Of a stretch of DNA of 7,370 nt, positions 5,879 to 7,370 are shown piece by piece. The position numbers and the translations under genes were made by a program. The notes below the pieces were generated by a model, which worked only from the letters and a program-made list of their open reading frames with translations, did no database searches and was not told the origin of the DNA. The number at the start of each line of letters is the position of its first letter. Position 1 is the stretch's first letter. Where the stretch lies: assembly GCA_001303545.1 (NCBI GenBank), contig LJUA01000073.1:1-7370 (forward strand), given 5' to 3'. Source of the stretch: Dehalococcoidia bacterium SM23_28_2 (GTDB taxonomy: Bacteria > Chloroflexota > Dehalococcoidia > SM23-28-2).

Positions 5879-6343
5879 CTAGTCGCCTGCCTCCAGCGCT
5901 TGTTTGAGCCTGGTCGTCTCCTCCTCCACGAACTCCTCCAGCGTGTCCCGCGACATGGCAAGCCTCTGCATGATCCAGGCGACCAGTCCGCCTATGACCG
6001 GCCAGCTCGGGCCGTAGAATACCATCTGGGTGATCTCCGTGCCGCCGTCGGGCAGCGGCCGAAAGCGATAGCCGCCGCCCATGAGGGCCAGGGGCTTCAT
6101 CCTCCACTCGAAGCCCGCCGGCTCCATCTTGGTCATGACGCCGGTGACCGCGCGCCGGCGCCCCTTGACCTCCTGGACGAAGCGGAAAGTGCTACCCACC
6201 GTGGGCAGGCCCTCGGACAGGTGGCGGTACTCCTTGTGGGCCTCCGGCCACATCTCCACGTAGTGCTCGCTGAACCGCATGAAGAACTCCATCACCTTAG
6301 CCGGCGGCGCCGTGGTGGCGATAGTCCTCGATATCTCGATCAT
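5879..6343 (-). CDS. SRPBCC-fold protein of unknown function
   Basis: This 154-aa protein looks like an SRPBCC (START/Bet v1/polyketide cyclase-like) ligand-binding fold. The N-terminal strand IEISRTIATTAPPAKVMEF is the usual SRPBCC opening. It is followed by alternating strands with VGSTFRFVQEVKGRRR (49-64), a central MEPAGFEWRM (73-82), DGGTEITQMVFY (99-110), and a long C-terminal helix from about 118 to 152. No catalytic residues can be assigned and there is no signal peptide. The helix segment 113-128 is fairly hydrophobic and may line the cavity or touch a membrane. The ATG at 6343 has GGAGG seven bases upstream. It sits between the epimerase (63 nt) and the mutase small subunit (27 nt), so it is probably co-expressed with them. 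Binding a CoA ester or other hydrophobic ligand is a guess from fold and context only. Confidence 0.75.
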   Translation of the reverse strand: MIEISRTIATTAPPAKVMEFFMRFSEHYVEMWPEAHKEYRHLSEGLPTVGSTFRFVQEVKGRRRAVTGVMTKMEPAGFEWRMKPLALMGGGYRFRPLPDGGTEITQMVFYGPSWPVIGGLVAWIMQRLAMSRDTLEEFVEEETTRLKQALEAGD

Positions 6344-6406
6344 TCGTTTCCCTCCGAGCTCGCTGCCTGTCCAATAGCTGACGGCCCGCTCAGGTCTGCC
6401 GGAGCC

Positions 6407-6808
6407 TCACTCCTGCGGCTGGGCCAGCTCCACCAGCACGCCGCCAGTGGAGCGAGGGTGGAGAAAGCAGATACGCCCCGCCAGGCCCTGCCGCGGCTCC
6501 TGGTCGATGAACTCAACGCCCTTGGCCTTAAGCTCAGCCAGATCCCGGTCGATGTCGTCGGTCTGCAAGCAGATGTGATGGAGGCCCTCGCCTCGCCGCT
6601 CCAGGAAGCGCCCCACGGCGGTGTCCGGGCCGAGGGGCTCCAGGAGCTCGATCTCGTCCTGGCCGATGGTCAGCAGGGCAGCCTTCACCCCCTGGTCCTC
6701 CTGCGTCGCCAGCTTGTGGACGGGCAGGCCAAGGGTATCGCGATAGAAGCGCAGAGCGTCCTCCAGGCTCCTGACGGCGATGCTCAGGTGGTGTATCTTC
6801 TGGATCAC
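6407..6808 (-). CDS. mce: Methylmalonyl-CoA epimerase
   Basis: This enzyme converts (S)-methylmalonyl-CoA to the (R)-epimer used by the mutase. The 133-aa product is a vicinal-oxygen-chelate (glyoxalase-fold) protein. It opens with IQKIHHLSIAVRSLEDALRFY and has EIELLEP (52-58), GEGLHHICL (73-81) and the family-typical HPRSTGGVLVELAQP (117-131). Expected metal ligands come from the HH pair at 6-7, the acidic residue near 54, the HH pair at 77-78 and E127. I chose the GTG at 6808, not the longer open frame starting at 6937. The homology begins at the GTG, AGGAGG lies nine bases upstream, and the longer frame would overlap the DinB-like gene by over 120 bp with unrelated sequence. Only 1 nt separates this start from the DinB-like stop, so the two are tightly linked. 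Confidence 0.94.
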   Translation of the reverse strand: MIQKIHHLSIAVRSLEDALRFYRDTLGLPVHKLATQEDQGVKAALLTIGQDEIELLEPLGPDTAVGRFLERRGEGLHHICLQTDDIDRDLAELKAKGVEFIDQEPRQGLAGRICFLHPRSTGGVLVELAQPQE

Positions 6809-6809
6809 C

Positions 6810-7262
6810 CTATATTCCCTCCTTCTCCCGCCACTGGCGGATGTCCTGAGCGTGCTCGCGGTCGTGGCGGGCGGCGACATCAGCCCACATGCGGACGAAC
6901 GGAACCAAGCGCTCGTCGGGGAGAGAGTCCAGGACAACCATGGTGGCCTTGCGACTAGCCTCCAGCTCGTACATGACCTGGTCCAGGGGGAAGCTGCGGC
7001 GGAGGCTCATGAGCATGGCGTTCCACTTGTCCACCTCTGGCTCCTTGAAGCTAGCCAGAGCGGGCAGATGCCCTCTGGCCACTCGCCGGAAGTCGGGCAT
7101 AGCGATCTCCTCCCAGGAGACTATGTGGGTCAGGATGTCCTTCACCGACCAGTCGTCATACACGGGCGTGGTCATCTGCTGCGGCGTGAGCCCATCGATA
7201 GCGGCCAGGAGCTCCTTACGTGCCTCCTGGAGCGTCGAGTGAATCTCTTCCCTATCGCTCAT
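6810..7262 (-). CDS. DinB-like (ClbS/DfsB-type) four-helix metal-binding protein
   Basis: This 150-aa protein fits the DinB/YfiT-like putative metalloenzyme fold, a four-helix bundle. It starts with EEIHSTLQEARKELLAAIDGLTPQQM, has WSVKDILTHIVSWEE (38-52) and ends with DVAARHDREHAQDIRQW (128-144). The usual three-histidine metal site would be H46, H133 and H137. Family members include thiol-dependent transferases and resistance proteins, but most have no known function, and no substrate can be named here. The start is well supported: AAGGAGG stands five bases before the ATG, 15 nt after the mutase large-subunit stop. Its own TAG is 1 nt from the epimerase GTG. It is therefore embedded in the methylmalonyl-CoA operon, which suggests an accessory role, though family placement alone does not show one. 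Confidence 0.83.
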   Translation of the reverse strand: MSDREEIHSTLQEARKELLAAIDGLTPQQMTTPVYDDWSVKDILTHIVSWEEIAMPDFRRVARGHLPALASFKEPEVDKWNAMLMSLRRSFPLDQVMYELEASRKATMVVLDSLPDERLVPFVRMWADVAARHDREHAQDIRQWREKEGI

Positions 7263-7277
7263 TATGGCCTCCTTGCC

Positions 7278-7370
7278 CTAGAACACCAGGAACTCTTTCT
7301 GCTCACCGAACACCTTGCGGAGCACGTTGCAGATCTCGCCCAGGGTCACGTAGTTCTCCACGCACTCGAT
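7278..7370 (-). CDS. Methylmalonyl-CoA mutase large subunit, C-terminal end (partial)
   Basis: Only the last 30 codons and the TAG stop (7278-7280) are in the window; the start lies beyond the right edge. The peptide reads IECVENYVTLGEICNVLRKV and ends FGEQKEFLVF. The pattern ENY-x-T-x-GEIC-x-VLR-x-VFGE is typical of the C-terminus of acyl-CoA mutase large (substrate-binding, TIM-barrel) subunits. Ending right after FGE means there is no fused cobalamin domain. This agrees with the separate B12-binding subunit at 5851-5444. It is too short to separate methylmalonyl-CoA mutase from isobutyryl- or 2-hydroxyisobutyryl-CoA mutase by sequence. The nearby epimerase favours methylmalonyl-CoA. The 15-nt gap to the DinB-like gene carries that gene's AGGAGG. 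Confidence 0.82.
   Translation of the reverse strand: MECVENYVTLGEICNVLRKVFGEQKEFLVF

Noticed and set aside
6809..6937. Longer N-terminus for the epimerase frame
   Set aside because: The extra 43 residues overlap the DinB-like coding region and resemble no epimerase, and the GTG at 6808 has a proper ribosome site.
5372..6958. A 528-codon open frame on the plus strand
   Set aside because: It runs antisense across the mutase small subunit, SRPBCC, epimerase and part of the DinB-like gene. Its translation has no recognisable motif, and long antisense frames are expected in GC-rich genes.

Overview
The window is a high-GC bacterial chromosome segment in which every gene I can support lies on the minus strand. 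Transcription therefore runs from high to low coordinates. Lineage can only be inferred. The 5' third of the 16S rRNA is clearly bacterial, and its 338-region stem carries the C-GGGG/CCCC-G pairing often seen in Chloroflexota. The protein set also fits an uncultured Chloroflexota, perhaps near Dehalococcoidia: a stand-alone DUF2344 protein, split methylmalonyl-CoA mutase subunits and a DivIC-type protein with a tryptophan-rich tail. I hold this at moderate-to-low confidence. I see no mobile element, CRISPR array or tRNA.

In transcription order, the first block (7370 to 5444) is a methylmalonyl-CoA operon. It holds the last 30 codons of a mutase large subunit, a DinB-like metal-binding protein, methylmalonyl-CoA epimerase, an SRPBCC-fold protein of unknown role, and the separate cobalamin-binding small subunit of the mutase. 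Gaps are 1 to 63 nt and most starts have good Shine-Dalgarno sequences. The epimerase and two-subunit mutase interconvert (S)- and (R)-methylmalonyl-CoA and succinyl-CoA, as in propionate or branched-chain breakdown or 3-hydroxypropionate-type routes. The two unannotated partners are the least explained part of the window.

The second block (about 5423 to 2162) starts from a convincing extended -10 promoter. It encodes a CNNM/CorC-type membrane protein with CBS domains, a DUF2344 radical-SAM-associated protein coupled to it (stop and start codons abut), a histidine phosphatase, and a DivIC/FtsB-type division protein. A 9-bp GC-rich hairpin followed by a T-rich run then separates this block from tilS, the tRNA-Ile lysidine synthetase (2084 to 603).

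The last block is the start of an rRNA operon. Just 27 bp after the tilS stop there is a near-consensus sigma-70 promoter (TTGACA-17-TATATT). A second TTGACA-17 promoter follows, then a leader with a boxA-like element and a GTAA-loop hairpin, then the 16S gene running off the left edge. No terminator separates tilS from the rRNA promoters.

The window is mostly housekeeping. The observations most worth a second look are the DinB and SRPBCC genes inside the mutase operon, the hairpin plus T-run in the CorC leader, the possible CTG start of the division gene, and the tilS-rRNA junction.
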